Shown here in pieces: positions 37,359-48,361 of a DNA stretch of 64,000 bases. Each line of letters starts with the position of its first letter. Within the stretch, counting starts at the first letter, position 1. The translations under genes were made by a program, and so were the position numbers. The stretch comes from Scolanthus callimorphus (taxonomy: Eukaryota > Cnidaria > Anthozoa > Actiniaria > Edwardsiidae), in the NCBI GenBank assembly GCA_033964015.1, contig CM066924.1:10876625-10940624 (forward strand), given 5' to 3'. Below the pieces are notes generated by a model. The model worked only from the letters and a program-made list of their open reading frames with translations, had not been told where the DNA came from and searched no databases.

Positions 37359-37539
37359 AGAATAACAGTTTACAACTTAGCTATGGCATATATAACACGA
37401 AATTACATACGTGTGAGTGCTAACTTCCGTAGGAAGTGATTCTTATGCCGTAAAGACGTTCCTAAACGCCCATTATGTTATTGAACGTGTGGGCCTGTAA
37501 TAGCTTTTGGGGGCATACGATGGCCCACAAAAAACAAGC

Positions 37540-38983
37540 TTACTTGCATAGGTGTGCCAAGGTAGTGGTAGACTTATAGCTAACAATGCAGTCTAGGTCT
37601 GGTAGATGTCTCTGGATTATCCGCTTGATATTGGCATTGCTACAATTAAATGTAGACTTAAAAACGACCATTCTGCGGCGCCGCGACTTCGCCTTCCTGG
37701 TAAGCCACCTACAGTAGCTCTATTACAGTACTGGACCTCTCTGAACAATGGCAACAGAAAGCGAAGGGGATATCTGCGAAGTCTAAGGCGCTTCCAAAAA
37801 TTATTACGGGTGCAATCAGGAGCCCATAAGTAGGAGCTTTCATCTTTGGTACTGGGTCCGTGAAGCAGCGTTTTTCCTGACCTATCTATTTTTAGAAAAA
37901 ATTTGGCTCGAATCGTTGTAGAAATTGTCCAATCAGCGTCCAGGCAGCTTCCAAGTCTCAATATTGTATAAATTATCTCCATCGATAAACATGGCGGAAA
38001 GAAGCGACGACTGACTCTGCGAGTCAAATTCCACATGTAAATCTCTATAGTAGTTTATTACTCGGTTCGGTATCTGGGATAACAATTATAGCAGAAGTTC
38101 TAAGATCAAAGTACCCAGAAAATCGCGTTTCAAACTTTTATACGGGGATGCTCGGCCCAGATTCTGGACCCCTTACCCTTCTTTATACCAATTTCAGAGC
38201 AAAAAAGGTACCCCTTTCTTATACCAAAGCCGAAAAAGGTACCCCTTTCTTATACCAAGCCTGAAAAATCGGATTTATGCTCTGTTAAAAATAAACGATT
38301 TTGCTCGCGCGTTGCGGTTGAACAACCGATAAAATACAGACCCTTTTTTATACGAAAATTACAAGTTTTCCTACTGTTTTTATACCCAGTCCAGCCTGAA
38401 AACCCTACCCCTTTCTTATACCTCCAGCCTGAAAACACTACCCCTTTCGGGCCGAGCATGCCCGTATAGTCCAATATAGGGAGTATCCCCCCGGGCCTCC
38501 ACCGCAATCTTGTGTTTCGGCACTGTGTGGACCTCTTGGGGAACCAGCAACAAATTTAAAATGCAAATTCGTATCTAAAAATAACTAGGTCAGAAATGCG
38601 CTGCCTCAACTATATAGGTTAAATGAAAGCTCCTACTCATGGGCTCCTGGTGCAATTAAATGCCTCGAACGTGGAACTATTTCTGGAATAGCGCATATAA
38701 GCTCGCCCCTTATGAACGCTTTTTTATTGCTTGAGGGATGAAATGATTCAAAGGGAATGTACAAATATTTGTTAAGTGGCTTCTGGAAAGTGGAAAATTG
38801 CAAAGTGCTAAGCGTGGCATCTTTATAAAGAAATAAATCCAGAAACGATATACTACTATCATCAATAACATAAGTTAGATTGATACGTTCATTTCTATTG
38901 TTGAGATAGCCTAGGAATTCTAGTAGCGCTTCCTTGGAGTCATCCCAGATAAGGAATATATCATCAATAAATGTCTCTTTCAA
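37540..38983 (-). pseudogene. PLE2 remnant, U9
   Basis: Palm 38658-38983 is open. The C-terminal part 37540-37808 has lost a G at about 37714. Both borders of the insertion are present. Confidence 0.63.
37818..38648. mobile_element. MULE-like element with MITE-2 (U9)
   Basis: Both termini and both target copies are present. MITE-2 is at 38139-38468. Confidence 0.74.
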
Positions 38984-40643
38984 TGTCTATGTTCAAAAGA
39001 CGTCCTCTGAGAAGTTCGAGCAGCCCAGAAATAGGATAAAAAGAGAGCAACATCACGTACAAGTGCTCTATTTGCCGATAAAGTCATAGAAAGTTGTGTT
39101 CTAATGCTTTTATGATATTTATTTTATCGGTGTAATAGAGGATAGATTTGGAGCAATCAGAGCGCGCGTTATATCGTAGCTATATTATAATTGCAATTAT
39201 GGAATAGATCTCGCCATATCCAATAGTGTTCAGTATATCGAAATCTATCACTGTTCCAAATTTCATGCTTTTATCACAAAGTGAACAATTCGTATCAAAT
39301 TTGGCACCATTCTGCCGGACTATTACTGGGACATCAATTTATACTTGTGGGAATGCGTACAAAAAAGACGGCAAATAACCGTAATCCAAGTCCGTATGTG
39401 CACTCGGTATTTTAGATCATGTGTTTGCCGGATGAAACTCGTTACTAGGACCACCATTAAGACTTACGGAAGATTGTTTTATACTTTTCGACTTACAAGA
39501 GCTGCCCTGATAACACTGTTTCCTTTAGATGCTAAGCGTGGGACCTCAATTTACACTTTCCTGAGTGCATGCAATACTAGACGACTAATAGGTGCTCAGC
39601 GTCTTAGCGGATGCGTTTGGAGTATGAAACTTGTTATTGGGACCCCAATTTAGACTTCCAGGAGTTCGTACAGCACGGAGGGCTATAACCGCTAAAACGC
39701 TGAGCACACACGCGGCCTTAAATTGCCGTTATTTAGCCCTCCCGTAGTGTACGCATTGATTTAAGTCTAAATTGACACGCTGGGCTGGCAAGTAATCAAA
39801 TGCCGCCAGGACGGTATTTCTCAAAGAGTTTTCATCCACTAAAGGAACAGAGTGTTACGAGCTAAACAGAGTGTTATAAGTGAAACGTTTATAAGCCATA
39901 TAAGTTGTACGCGCTTCGGTTAGTCTTAAATGTCGTCCCTGTAACGACTTGCATACGTTAAACAAGTCAGCTTCAACGCCGATTACACATGCGAACTTCA
40001 ACTATGGCTATTAGCCGTCTAGTATTGTATGCACTCGGGCAAGTCCAAATTGATGTCTCATCAACAAAATTTCAAACTCAAAACTCATCCCATAACACGC
40101 TTAGCACACATAGGGAGTTCAATTACCGTTATATTTTTATTAGCCTTATAATTTTGCACGCGCTTCGGGATTTCTTCGGGATATCTTAATTAACGTTTAT
40201 CACATCAGCTAAAAGGTCGATCACACAGTCTTCAATTATGGTTATTAGCCGTTATAAACCGTATGCACTTCGGCACGTCTGAATTGAGGTCCGAGTAAGT
40301 AGTTTCATACTCAAAACACATCCGCTTAGAAGCTGAGCGCGCATATTAGGACTCAATTACTGTTACGGTATACACTAAAGGAAACAGAGTGTTATTCATA
40401 AGCGCAACTCTTATGTATAGTTCTGGACAACTTCCATAAGTCTTAATTGAGGTCCTAGTAACGAGTTTTATCCTGCAAACACATGAGTTAAAACGCCGAG
40501 TGCACAAACGGACTTCAGTTACGATCATTAACTTGTTCTTGTGACACCAATTTAGACTTCAATGAGTGCGAACACTACAGTCATTGAATGTGTGTTCAGC
40601 GTTCTAAGTTAGGGAAGAAAAAAGAAAACAGAAACGCAGAATG

Positions 40644-40681
40644 TGTCAACGTTTCGGACATTTATTTCGGTCCTTCTTCAG
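40644..40681 (-). ncRNA. HHR-A, U9
   Basis: Identical to U1. Confidence 0.45.
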
Positions 40682-40818
40682 GGCGACTAAAACCGTTACA
40701 AAAGCACGTATATATATATACAAACAAGATAGAGAATACGGGATAATAAAAGGGGTAAGTTCTAGAGTTCGTCTTTGATATTCAGGCCATTTTGGGCCAT
40801 GGTTTTCAGGGTGTCCAT

Positions 40819-41854
40819 TCAATAGCCCTCAGCACCTGTGAGGTCTCTAGAGTTAGAAACCCGCTTAATACATTTAATCTTCAGATCTTCTAGGGTGTGT
40901 CCCGCGTTGCTTGTGTTGAAATGGGCCGCAACAGGGTTGCTATCCGCATATTTGGCCCAGTTCTTAATAGTGCACTTATGCGAAAGCGTGCATGTTAGGT
41001 TTCCCCAACGAACTGCTTTTCGCATCTCTGCCAGGTAATGAGTTACACAGCGTTCTTCGTTTTGTATTTGAGCTGACTGTTGATGTTATACTCTTTGCCG
41101 GTAGTGGTGCTGGAGAACGTGGCGCTCACATCCACATATGCGCATGTTCCACACCTTTTGTCGCGGCACAGCTTCATGCCTCGCTGGGTTTCTATTGTGT
41201 CGGATGCTGGTAAACGAGCTCGAACCAGGTGGTCACCTCGGGTTTGGCGGGCGCCTGAATGCTACCATAGGTGGTTCCTTTTAGCACTGCGCGTACCCTG
41301 TCAGAGATACAAGCGATGGGAAATGCGTCTCTGACAATCCGTGGCGCGTTACGTGGATGGAACGTCATGACTAGCGGAACTCTGTTGTTGTTGCGCTGAC
41401 GAGACCGCACCTGGAGAACATCGGAACGACGGATCTGTGAGACTCTTGTGATGCTCTGCAGTGCAAGGTCTTGTTTATACCCTCTTGAGATGAGAAACCT
41501 CGTGAGCTTATCACAGCGTTGATGGAATGCTTCCTCGGTCGAGCGGAACCTCCTCAAACGCAGGGCTAAGGAGTACGGGATGCTTGTTTTGCAGTGGGTG
41601 CGGTGGGCATGATGTCCAGAGTAGGTACTGATGTGTGTCCGTGGGCTTCCAGTACAAGTCTGTCTGAAGGGAACCATGGGCCTTGGAGACTTTGACATCC
41701 AGGAAATCCACACTATCGTAGACTGTGTAGCTGTGAATTTGATGGTTTCATGGATGTTGTTAGCTCACTGTAGAAAATTTTCAAAGCTGTCTTCTCCATG
41801 TCATCTAAGTATCGCCACCAAATCAGAGGTTTTAGCGGTGCTTGGCTCAGGATA
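40819..41854 (-). pseudogene. PLE1 remnant, U9/U10 copy
   Basis: Losses at about 41718 and 41800 (the latter ~20 bp) remove part of the segment just downstream of the RT catalytic box. It is the most damaged PLE1 copy. Confidence 0.78.
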
Positions 41855-41971
41855 GATAGAGATTATTACATGGTAAGAACTCGTTTTTATTCACGAGTTT
41901 TCGTGTCGGTATGACGCGAAAAACGAGTGAATAATACGATATCAAGCTCTTGCCATGTAATAATCTCTATC
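41855..41971. mobile_element. MITE-1, U10
   Basis: Complete although the flanking DNA is deleted from about 41985. Confidence 0.84.
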
Positions 41972-42052
41972 AATTTTTTTAATTTTTTAACGAAGACTAG
42001 TGAGCAGCACAAGGAGTGACACTTGAAGTTGTAAAAGTAATGTAATTTATTT

Positions 42053-42087
42053 CCGACGCGTTTCGTCTCTTAGAGAGACTTCATCAG
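42053..42087 (-). ncRNA. HHR-B, U10
   Basis: Core intact in the most degraded unit. The base before CTGATGA differs (CC in place of TC). Confidence 0.48.
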
Positions 42088-42248
42088 GGAATAACAGTTT
42101 ACAACTTAGCTATGGCATATATAGTGCTAACTTCCTTAGGAAGTGATTCTTATGCCGTAAAGGACGTTCCTAAACGCCCATTATGTTATTGAACGTGTGG
42201 GCTTGTAATAGCTTTTGGGGGCATACGATGGCCCACAAAAAAACAAGC

Positions 42249-42526
42249 TTACTTGCATAGGTGTGCCAAGGTAGTGGTAGACTTATAGCTAACAATGCAG
42301 TCTAGGTCTGGTAGATGTCTCTGGATTATCCGCTTGATATTGGCATTGCTACAATTAAATGTAGACTTAAAACGACCATTCTGCGGCGCCGCGACTTCGC
42401 CTTCCTGGTAAGCCACCTACATGTAGCTCTATTACAGTACTGGACCTCTCTGAACAATGGCAACAGAAAGCGAAGGGGATATCTGCGAAGTCTAAGGCGC
42501 TTCCAAAAATTATTACGGGTGCAATC
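42249..42526 (-). pseudogene. PLE2 C-terminal remnant, U10
   Basis: C-terminal part with a one-base loss at about 42370. The palm lies beyond the end of the array and is absent. Confidence 0.6.
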
Positions 42527-43150
42527 AGGAGCCCATAAGTAGGAGCTTTCATCTTTGGTACTGGGTCCGTGAAGCAGCGTTTTTCCTGACCTATCTATTT
42601 TTAGAAAAAATTTGGCTCGAATCGTTGTAGAAATTGTCCAATCAGCGTCCAGGCAGCTTCCAAGTCTCAATATTGTATAAATTATCTCCATCGCTAAACA
42701 TGGCGGAAAGAAGCGACGACTGACTCTGCGAGTCAAATTCCACATGTAAATCTCTATAGTAGTTTATTACTCGGTTCGGTATCTGGGATAACAATTATAG
42801 CAGAAGTTCTAAGATCAAAGTACCCAGAAAAATCGCGTTTCAAACTTTTATACGGGGATGCTCTTCTTTATACCAATTTCAGAGCAAAAAAGGTACCCCT
42901 TTCTTATACCAAAGCCGAAAAAGGTACCCCTTTCTTATACCAAGCCTGAAAAATCGGATTTATGCTCTGTTAAAAAATAAACGATTTTGCTCGCGCGTTG
43001 CGGTTGAACAACCGATAAAATACAGACCCTTTTTTATACGAAAATTACAAGTTTTCCTACTGTTTTTATACCCAGTCCAGCCTGAAAACCCTACCCCTTT
43101 TTTACTTACCCAGCCTGAAAACCTTACCCCTTTCTTATACCTCCAGCCTG
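42527..43150. mobile_element. MULE-like element, right part missing (U10)
   Basis: The left terminus is present. MITE-2 starts at 42849 and the element stops with the array at about 43150. Confidence 0.7.
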
Positions 43151-43531
43151 ATGTTTAATCCGGAACTAATCCTGCTGCCAATGAGAAGGCACTAAATTCG
43201 CCATCCAATGATAGGAGGCCCCGAAGCTCTGCCTTTGGGACTGACGTTTTTTATTGATAGAACTGAGAATCCTAGTGAGTGTCCTCAGGGTACGTGATGT
43301 TTCAGCAAGAAATACTGAAGCAAAACAAACTACAGTGAAATATGACTTCAAACTTGGATTGAAAACACACAGAAACTTCACCCTGGGACCAGGGTACAAA
43401 ATTCATCAAACTTACATCAAACTTTGCTTATAGAGTTTCAGTGCCAGAAGTGGTTTGCCGGTCTGTCGATTTGGTTTTAACACCAATGCTTTGGATTTGT
43501 TTTCAAATTTATCTCATCAATATCTATATAA
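43151..43531. other. No feature recognised
   Basis: Sequence after the array edge. No coding similarity, repeat or inverted repeat was seen. Confidence 0.5.
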
Positions 43532-43732
43532 TGTGTGGTTCCAGAAAATATCCATACCCCCTCTACGGAAGGGTGTCGGAAAGTGATTCTCCCACCCCTC
43601 TGGAATTTCCAAGGAAAAATACAGTATTTGTATGGAAATGATCAGGTAAATTAATCCCCACCTCTCCGGAATTTCCAATGCCCTTCTGTAAGGGGGGGGG
43701 GGGGGGGTATGGATAATTTCTGGAACCACACA
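43532..43732. mobile_element. MITE-3 (~201 bp) with a G16 tract
   Basis: Terminal repeats TGTGTGGTTCCAGAAAATAT at the left and a near-complement ending at 43732, extending inward through ATCCATACCCCC and CGGAAGGG / CCCTTCTGTA. The right arm holds sixteen consecutive G (43692-43707), where the left arm has only a short C run, so one arm has expanded. No transposase; target duplication unclear. Confidence 0.75.
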
Positions 43733-43743
43733 ATAAACAAAAC

Positions 43744-44848
43744 ATTACATGGGTACTTGGAGATACGAATTTTACCTTCTCGTGTTTCCATCTCAATCTC
43801 TCAGTCATTCCCTGCACTCACTCATGCCCGGCGTAATCAATTGAACGTTCGGTAATCGAACTCAATCGAATACCAATCGTTCGATTGATTTTCGACTTGT
43901 TCGGCAATCGAACACAATCGAACTCACAGCAAAATCTTCACAATTGAACAAAATAGAACTTCGGAAATCGAACTTTAAACATAACTTAGATATTTCTCCC
44001 CAAAGGTACCAAATTGGGAGTGGTTTTATCTGATTTTGACTCCAAAAAGGTACCAACAAGTCCGGATATAGTACAGAATTTTTAACAGACCTGAGCTACT
44101 AGAAGTTTTAAGGTACAATAGCTTGTAAAAGATTCTGTGCTGAGACAATAAACCAAATGTTTCACTCGAAAATGTGCCACCCTAGCAGAGGCTTTTCCTC
44201 GGTAACTCGCTCTCTCGTTTTGTTGCTAGCCCACGCAGTTTTGCTGTCGTTAGTTAATTGGTTATCTCGCCCCAACTACACGAATGTATGACACGTGACT
44301 AACTTCGTAAAACTTTAAAAGACTGACACAGGAGAGCACTGCTCGCAGGTTACAAGTGGTAAAACATGTTTCTTTTTTACCCCCAAAAGGTACCAGAGGG
44401 TCAATTTTATCGATCCCCTAAAAATTATATGAACCAAAAGCATCCCCACCCAAAAGGTTTAGGAGTCCCCGTCTTTCTCCTGACACAATCATTGCTAGAT
44501 ATCATAATGATTTAGCTTGTTCATATGCTCATGGAAGTGCAACCTTACATGTATAAATTTAGAGGTAGATATAGAGGACGTAGAAATCCTGTCACACATT
44601 CATAATTACCAAACAAAATCGAACAATCCAATCTCTTTGATTGGTTTGTGTTCGATTGTTCTAAAATCGAACTCACAGCAAAGCTCGCGTTCGATTTTGT
44701 TCCATTGCCGAACAAATCGAACGATTGGTGTTCGATTGAGTTCGATTGATTTTTTGTTTGGATTTGTTCGATTGATTACACCGGGCTCATGAGAGATTGA
44801 CTTTAACATTTGAAGATAGAACTTATATCTTCGCACACCCATGTAATA
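43744..44848. mobile_element. MITE-4, split by a nested TIR element
   Basis: The left end ATTACATGGGTACTTGGAGA (43744) and the complement of the right end, ATTACATGGGTGTGCGAAGA (44848 reversed), are related over about 45 bp. The right flank continues into ATCCTCTATC, the theme of MITE-1 and the 56.4-kb MITE. The two halves are separated by the 959-bp element. Confidence 0.6.
43827..44785. mobile_element. 959-bp TIR element with CTCATG duplication
   Basis: Ends CCCGGCGTAATCAATTGAAC and (reversed) CCCGGTGTAATCAATCGAAC match at 18 of 20 positions. CTCATG flanks both sides (43821-43826 and 44786-44791), a perfect 6-bp duplication. Subterminal regions carry many ATCGAAC / GTTCGAT boxes in both orientations, like transposase-binding arrays. 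No transposase is present, so it is non-autonomous. Six-base duplications are described for IS3EU-like and Dada-like elements; the superfamily cannot be fixed from this copy. Confidence 0.75.
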
Positions 44849-45900
44849 TCCTCTATCAATACTGCAAATCCCATCTGATAAGCACCCCCCTGGGTAAAAT
44901 GCCTTCTCTAACAGTTGCCCCACAACCCCTTCCTAACTAACTTTTCAACGAGAAACAAATGGTTGCACATAAAGAAACTGTAATTGGATGGTTTGAATTA
45001 GAACATGCATTCAGTAAAATACGTTTTTCTACCTTCTTGCAATTTTTAAAGTACAACATTGTTCAGAAAATCAACTTTTTAAAAAATTCAGTATTTACTG
45101 AATTTCGGTTTACTGAATTTCCATAAAAATGTCACATTCAACATTAGCAAAATTTTCATTCAATTGTCACAATTATTATTAACATCCATTCAGTTTTACC
45201 AAATAAATTCCATCTGCATTGTAGTGTTGCCTTGGGTTTGTTTACAGTTGCATTATTATTACCTTAAATGACTCCTGAGTTGTGTCTTGGGGACCTCCGA
45301 GCTGGTTCCAGCCATATAGTATCTTGTCAAATTTATTTAAAAATAATTCGCCTGTTATTACAAACTGCGATTACCTAACTTTCGTCCTTCCATTGTGTGT
45401 TTCTCGAAGAGATAGACTTCTGGTGTTTTCCCTCGAAAGTTTTATACTGCTAAATCCAATTGCAATTCCCAATTTGGAAGTCCATTGTGAGTTGAATTTT
45501 CCCTGTCGTTCAAATGATGAATCCATAGTTTGGTGCAGTTCTTTATGCATTGGTTCGTGACCTCGAAACAGAATGGCGGCCCTGTGTCGAAGATGAAGTA
45601 GAGGGATAAAATACGAACTCCTTTGACACAAGAACAATCGTTTAAATGGCGCAATTTAAAGACACGAGTTGCAAGAGTTCGCCTGAGCCTGAGGTTCTTC
45701 TGCAGTTTAGCCCAGATGACCAGACACATATTTTCCTGAATATCTCTTAGATCATTCGTAAATAAATGGCATTGGACAAGTCACACCTGAATTTATTCTA
45801 TCACGAGTCCATATCTATTGAATGTAGCCATATTTCAAGGTTTTAAATCGGGTAGAAATCGAAGGTTTTCTTTCCACGAACTGGACTTCAGGCAAAAACT
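44849..45900. other. No gene recognised
   Basis: AT-rich sequence with short repeats (for example TTTACTGAATTT twice at 45090-45120). Open stretches of 88-105 codons on the minus strand around 45371-45729 overlap in different frames and show no known motif. Confidence 0.45.
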
Positions 45901-45910
45901 TATATTAATA

Positions 45911-46095
45911 GATTCTGCGCGCTGATTCTGCGCGCTGATTGGCTAAATTTTGATGCGCTGTGAAGAGCCTGTTAAGAACTGCACACTGATTGGCTGCACC
46001 ATTTTGAATCTGCGCCAGTAGGCGCGCAATGCTCATGGGATTGATCACATGGTTTTCTGCACATTGATTGGCTCCGCCATTTTGAATCTGCTTTT
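45911..46095. repeat. Short tandem repeats carrying CTGATTGGCT boxes
   Basis: ATTCTGCGCGCTG occurs twice in tandem at 45912-45938. A longer unit, CTGATTGGCTGCACCATTTT with AATCTGC following, starts at about 45985 and is repeated 79 bp later. Each copy carries an inverted CCAAT box. Confidence 0.6.
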
Positions 46096-46140
46096 TGCGT
46101 CTGAAATTTAGTATAAAAAAAACACGGTGGCATTTTATAA

Positions 46141-46171
46141 CTCGGGCCCTGCTTACACAGGAAGCCCGAGT
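46141..46171. other. Hairpin
   Basis: CTCGGGCCCTGCTTAC is followed by AGGAAGCCCGAG. The CTCGGGC / GCCCGAG arms suggest the end of a small repeat element. Confidence 0.4.
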
Positions 46172-46603
46172 AATAAGACCGAGATGAGTTACATTGCATC
46201 TTTGACGTTGTTTGGTCAGGCCGCGGGTTGACCATGCTTGCTTGCTTGAGATCAAAATTGTTAAATTAAACACAACTCTCGTTCATTCAAGAAATGGCAA
46301 CGGCTGTCGTATATGCCTTTTGTACTTTTTATATTTTCTGTTCCCTGCCGCGATTCAAAGGATGTATGCCAATGAAAAGGAACCGAAGGTTAACTATAAG
46401 ACGAGAAGGAAGGTGAAAATAACAGTAATCTAAATCAGCATTTATTGCCTTGAGGTACACGCTGCAGTATCAAACTCGTTATTTTATTTATTTTTTACTA
46501 TTACCGTCAATGTAATTTTAAGGCAACTTTAGTTTTTAGTAAATAAGTACAAAGCGAAGCGCATCGCGTGGAAGCTAAAGCATTGGCACCATAAGGTTGG
46601 GGG

Positions 46604-47750
46604 CAGGGGTGGATCCAGACTAGTGCCACTTATTCCATGGAACTAGTCAAACTTTTGGAAAGTACAAAAAAATACAGAAATTATAAGTAAAAATCAGCAA
46701 AGACTAGTTCCTCTTATTCCATGGAACTAGTCAATGTTGTTTTGAAATAAAGAAAGATAAAAATTACAAAGCAAAATTCATTTAAAAATCGTACAAATCT
46801 CTCTCGCGCGCGCAATTAAAACCTGTCGCGGCCTTCTTTTGGTTTGTGACCTTTGGTTGGTCACGCAACGTACGAGACAGACAAAATTTATGTATTAGGG
46901 TAGGGTCCCACGGGGGATGCTCTTATCTGCTGGACGTGGCACAGCTCAAACGCGTATTTCATTGGCCGGCACTAGTGAGCTTTGTTTTTTGGTACTAGTC
47001 AAAGTCGAATTCTATTGGCTACTGTTGTAGCTGGCACTAGTTGGAACTGGTAGAAAGACGCTGGCGATTAAATTATAACTAAAACGATTCGACGAAGAAG
47101 ATCAACTGCAATTCTAAACATGGCTGCTTTTAATCGATGGCGATCCAACTTGTCGTAAGGAGGATCGAGTGTTCTCCATTTGATTTTGGTTATTTATTCC
47201 TGATCATTTTCGGATCAAAGAAAATCAGCATGTTTATGTTTTCTGAGAAAACAAGCGTGTGTAAGGCGGGTTCTGCAAAGTCGAAGGAAGGAAGCAGAGA
47301 TAGACGATTTAATCCATCCTGGCCGAGAAGTTTCTCTTGGCTGGTGTATTCAAAATACCTTGACGGAGCTTTCTGCCTCCCCTGCTCTATGTTTGCCGAA
47401 GAATGCGGTCGTAACTCCAACAGGTTAGACAAAAGCAGGTGAAATCGCTGTTGGCATTTTGGACAACGATACCTTATCATGTATGCCCACAGGTCATTGA
47501 TCTGTTTGCACAAATGCACCCCACACGAATGCGAATGGCTGACATTTTGCAATAATGTATAAGTATGTAACTATTAAGTGTTTATTGTTTCTATAATGAA
47601 TACATGAAGACATCACATGTATAATCAAGTCTTATTTTTGAAATGCGAGAGGCAACTGAGGTTGTTACTGGAAATTTTTGAAAATGACAAAACATATATG
47701 GGTGGGTTCGAGGGTGGCACAAGTCAAAAAAAATCCTAGATCCACCCCTG
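46604..47750. mobile_element. hAT-like DNA transposon, deleted derivative (1147 bp)
   Basis: Terminal repeats CAGGGGTGGATCCAG (46604-) and CTAGATCCACCCCTG (-47750) pair with one mismatch. GGGGG directly flanks both ends (46599-46603 and 47751-47755), a 5-bp duplication. A CAGGG-type terminus and the internal TTF-type zinc-finger fragment both point to hAT. The usual hAT duplication is 8 bp, and a 5-bp class is less common. The rest of the transposase is missing. Near the left end a segment of about 84 bp, GACTAGTKCC with CTTATTCCATGGAACTAGTC, occurs twice (46617-46740). Confidence 0.72.
47137..47442 (+). pseudogene. hAT transposase N-terminal fragment (TTF-type zinc finger)
   Basis: Residues ~56-95 of a 101-codon open stretch read RRFNPSWPRSFSWLVYSKY, then LDGAFCLPCSMFAEECG. 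This is the pattern of the TTF-type zinc finger at the N-terminus of many hAT transposases and of domesticated ZMYM-like proteins, with its Cys-x2-Cys pair visible. The first ~50 residues have no such similarity and probably include an intron or 5' leader. Nothing of the DDE/RNase H core or the dimerisation domain follows before the right terminal repeat. Confidence 0.6.
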
Positions 47751-47755
47751 GGGGG

Positions 47756-48116
47756 ACAGAACTTGGAACCACAACTGTTGACGAAAATTATAGAAGATTC
47801 CAGGCTTCGTTATACGGGGTTATAACTGCGTGGCAAAGCGCCTCGGCGTATCTTTTTGCTAGAGCTATCCCTCTTGGCTAACCGCCCCACGTAACTAGTA
47901 ATTGCCCAGACGGGTAGTGCTGCAAAATTCATTGCCTCCGATTACGCATTTCTGCTACTTCAGTGCTTCCATTGTGCTATATCCATAGCCGGCACGTTTT
48001 TGGCACGACGTGATAGTCAAAATTTTGGCCTGCAGTGATATAGTTAAGTAGCCATTTTGTTGACGGTAGTGTCCGTGCGCTCTGATTGGCTTTTGAAACT
48101 CAGAATATCCCACTAA
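47756..48116. other. No feature recognised
   Basis: Mixed-composition sequence with an inverted CCAAT box (TCTGATTGGCT) at 48080. No coding support. Confidence 0.4.
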
Positions 48117-48129
48117 GGTGCAGGATTGC

Positions 48130-48360
48130 GGTTTCTCAAAATATCATGATTGTATATCATCAAATTGATAAATGATATTATGAAATTTGAGTGATATTTT
48201 GGTGATAATCTCAATTTCAACGATTTGCACTTTTTTTGCACTTTGCATATCAAAATGTCATTATCAATGATATTATCATGATTACTGTTGTATATTTTTT
48301 TTATTGCAGATCTCAAATTATCCGATATCATATCACTATCATATTCTGATAATCTCATGA
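48130..48360. repeat. AT-rich palindromic terminus
   Basis: Dense TATCATGAT, ATATCAT and GATAAT words in both orientations. Likely subterminal repeats of the enclosing element. Confidence 0.5.
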
Positions 48361-48361
48361 T

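Larger units (their letters stand above)
36087..41289. repeat. Array unit U9 (5203 bp)
   Basis: Full content with the 46-bp segment and right-subfamily variants. A few one-base losses are visible (for example 37454, 37714, 38593 and 39678). Confidence 0.95.
1..43150. repeat. Macrosatellite: ten head-to-tail copies of a ~5.17-kb PLE-derived unit
   Basis: The stretch starting CGCGTACCCTGTCAGAG recurs at 1, 5168, 10335, 15502, 20718, 24706, 28534, 33722, 36087 and 41290, with the following kilobases in the same order each time. The phase chosen here follows the window edge and is arbitrary, and the array continues left of the window. Homology stops at about 43150, inside the internal MITE-2. 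All copies have the same orientation. Variants shared by neighbouring copies define a left subfamily (U1-U5) and a right subfamily (U6-U10). The content is decayed retroelement and MITE sequence with no intact gene. Confidence 0.97.
41290..43150. repeat. Array unit U10, decayed terminal copy
   Basis: The last and most diverged unit. Compared with U9 it has lost about 20 bp at 41800 between ATG repeats, about 460 bp at 41985 and about 20 bp at 42123. It has a further loss at 42863 and an extra piece of the internal short repeat at 43091-43140. Homology ends within MITE-2. Confidence 0.93.

Noticed and set aside
1..43150. Ribosomal DNA or histone gene repeat
   Set aside because: The ~5-kb period suggested such arrays, but the unit has no rRNA-like or histone-like sequence.
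46616..46740. ACTAGT-rich inverted words as an integron- or recombinase-type attachment site
   Set aside because: They are a simple 84-bp direct repeat inside the hAT-like element, and ACTAGT also abounds in the neighbouring minisatellite.
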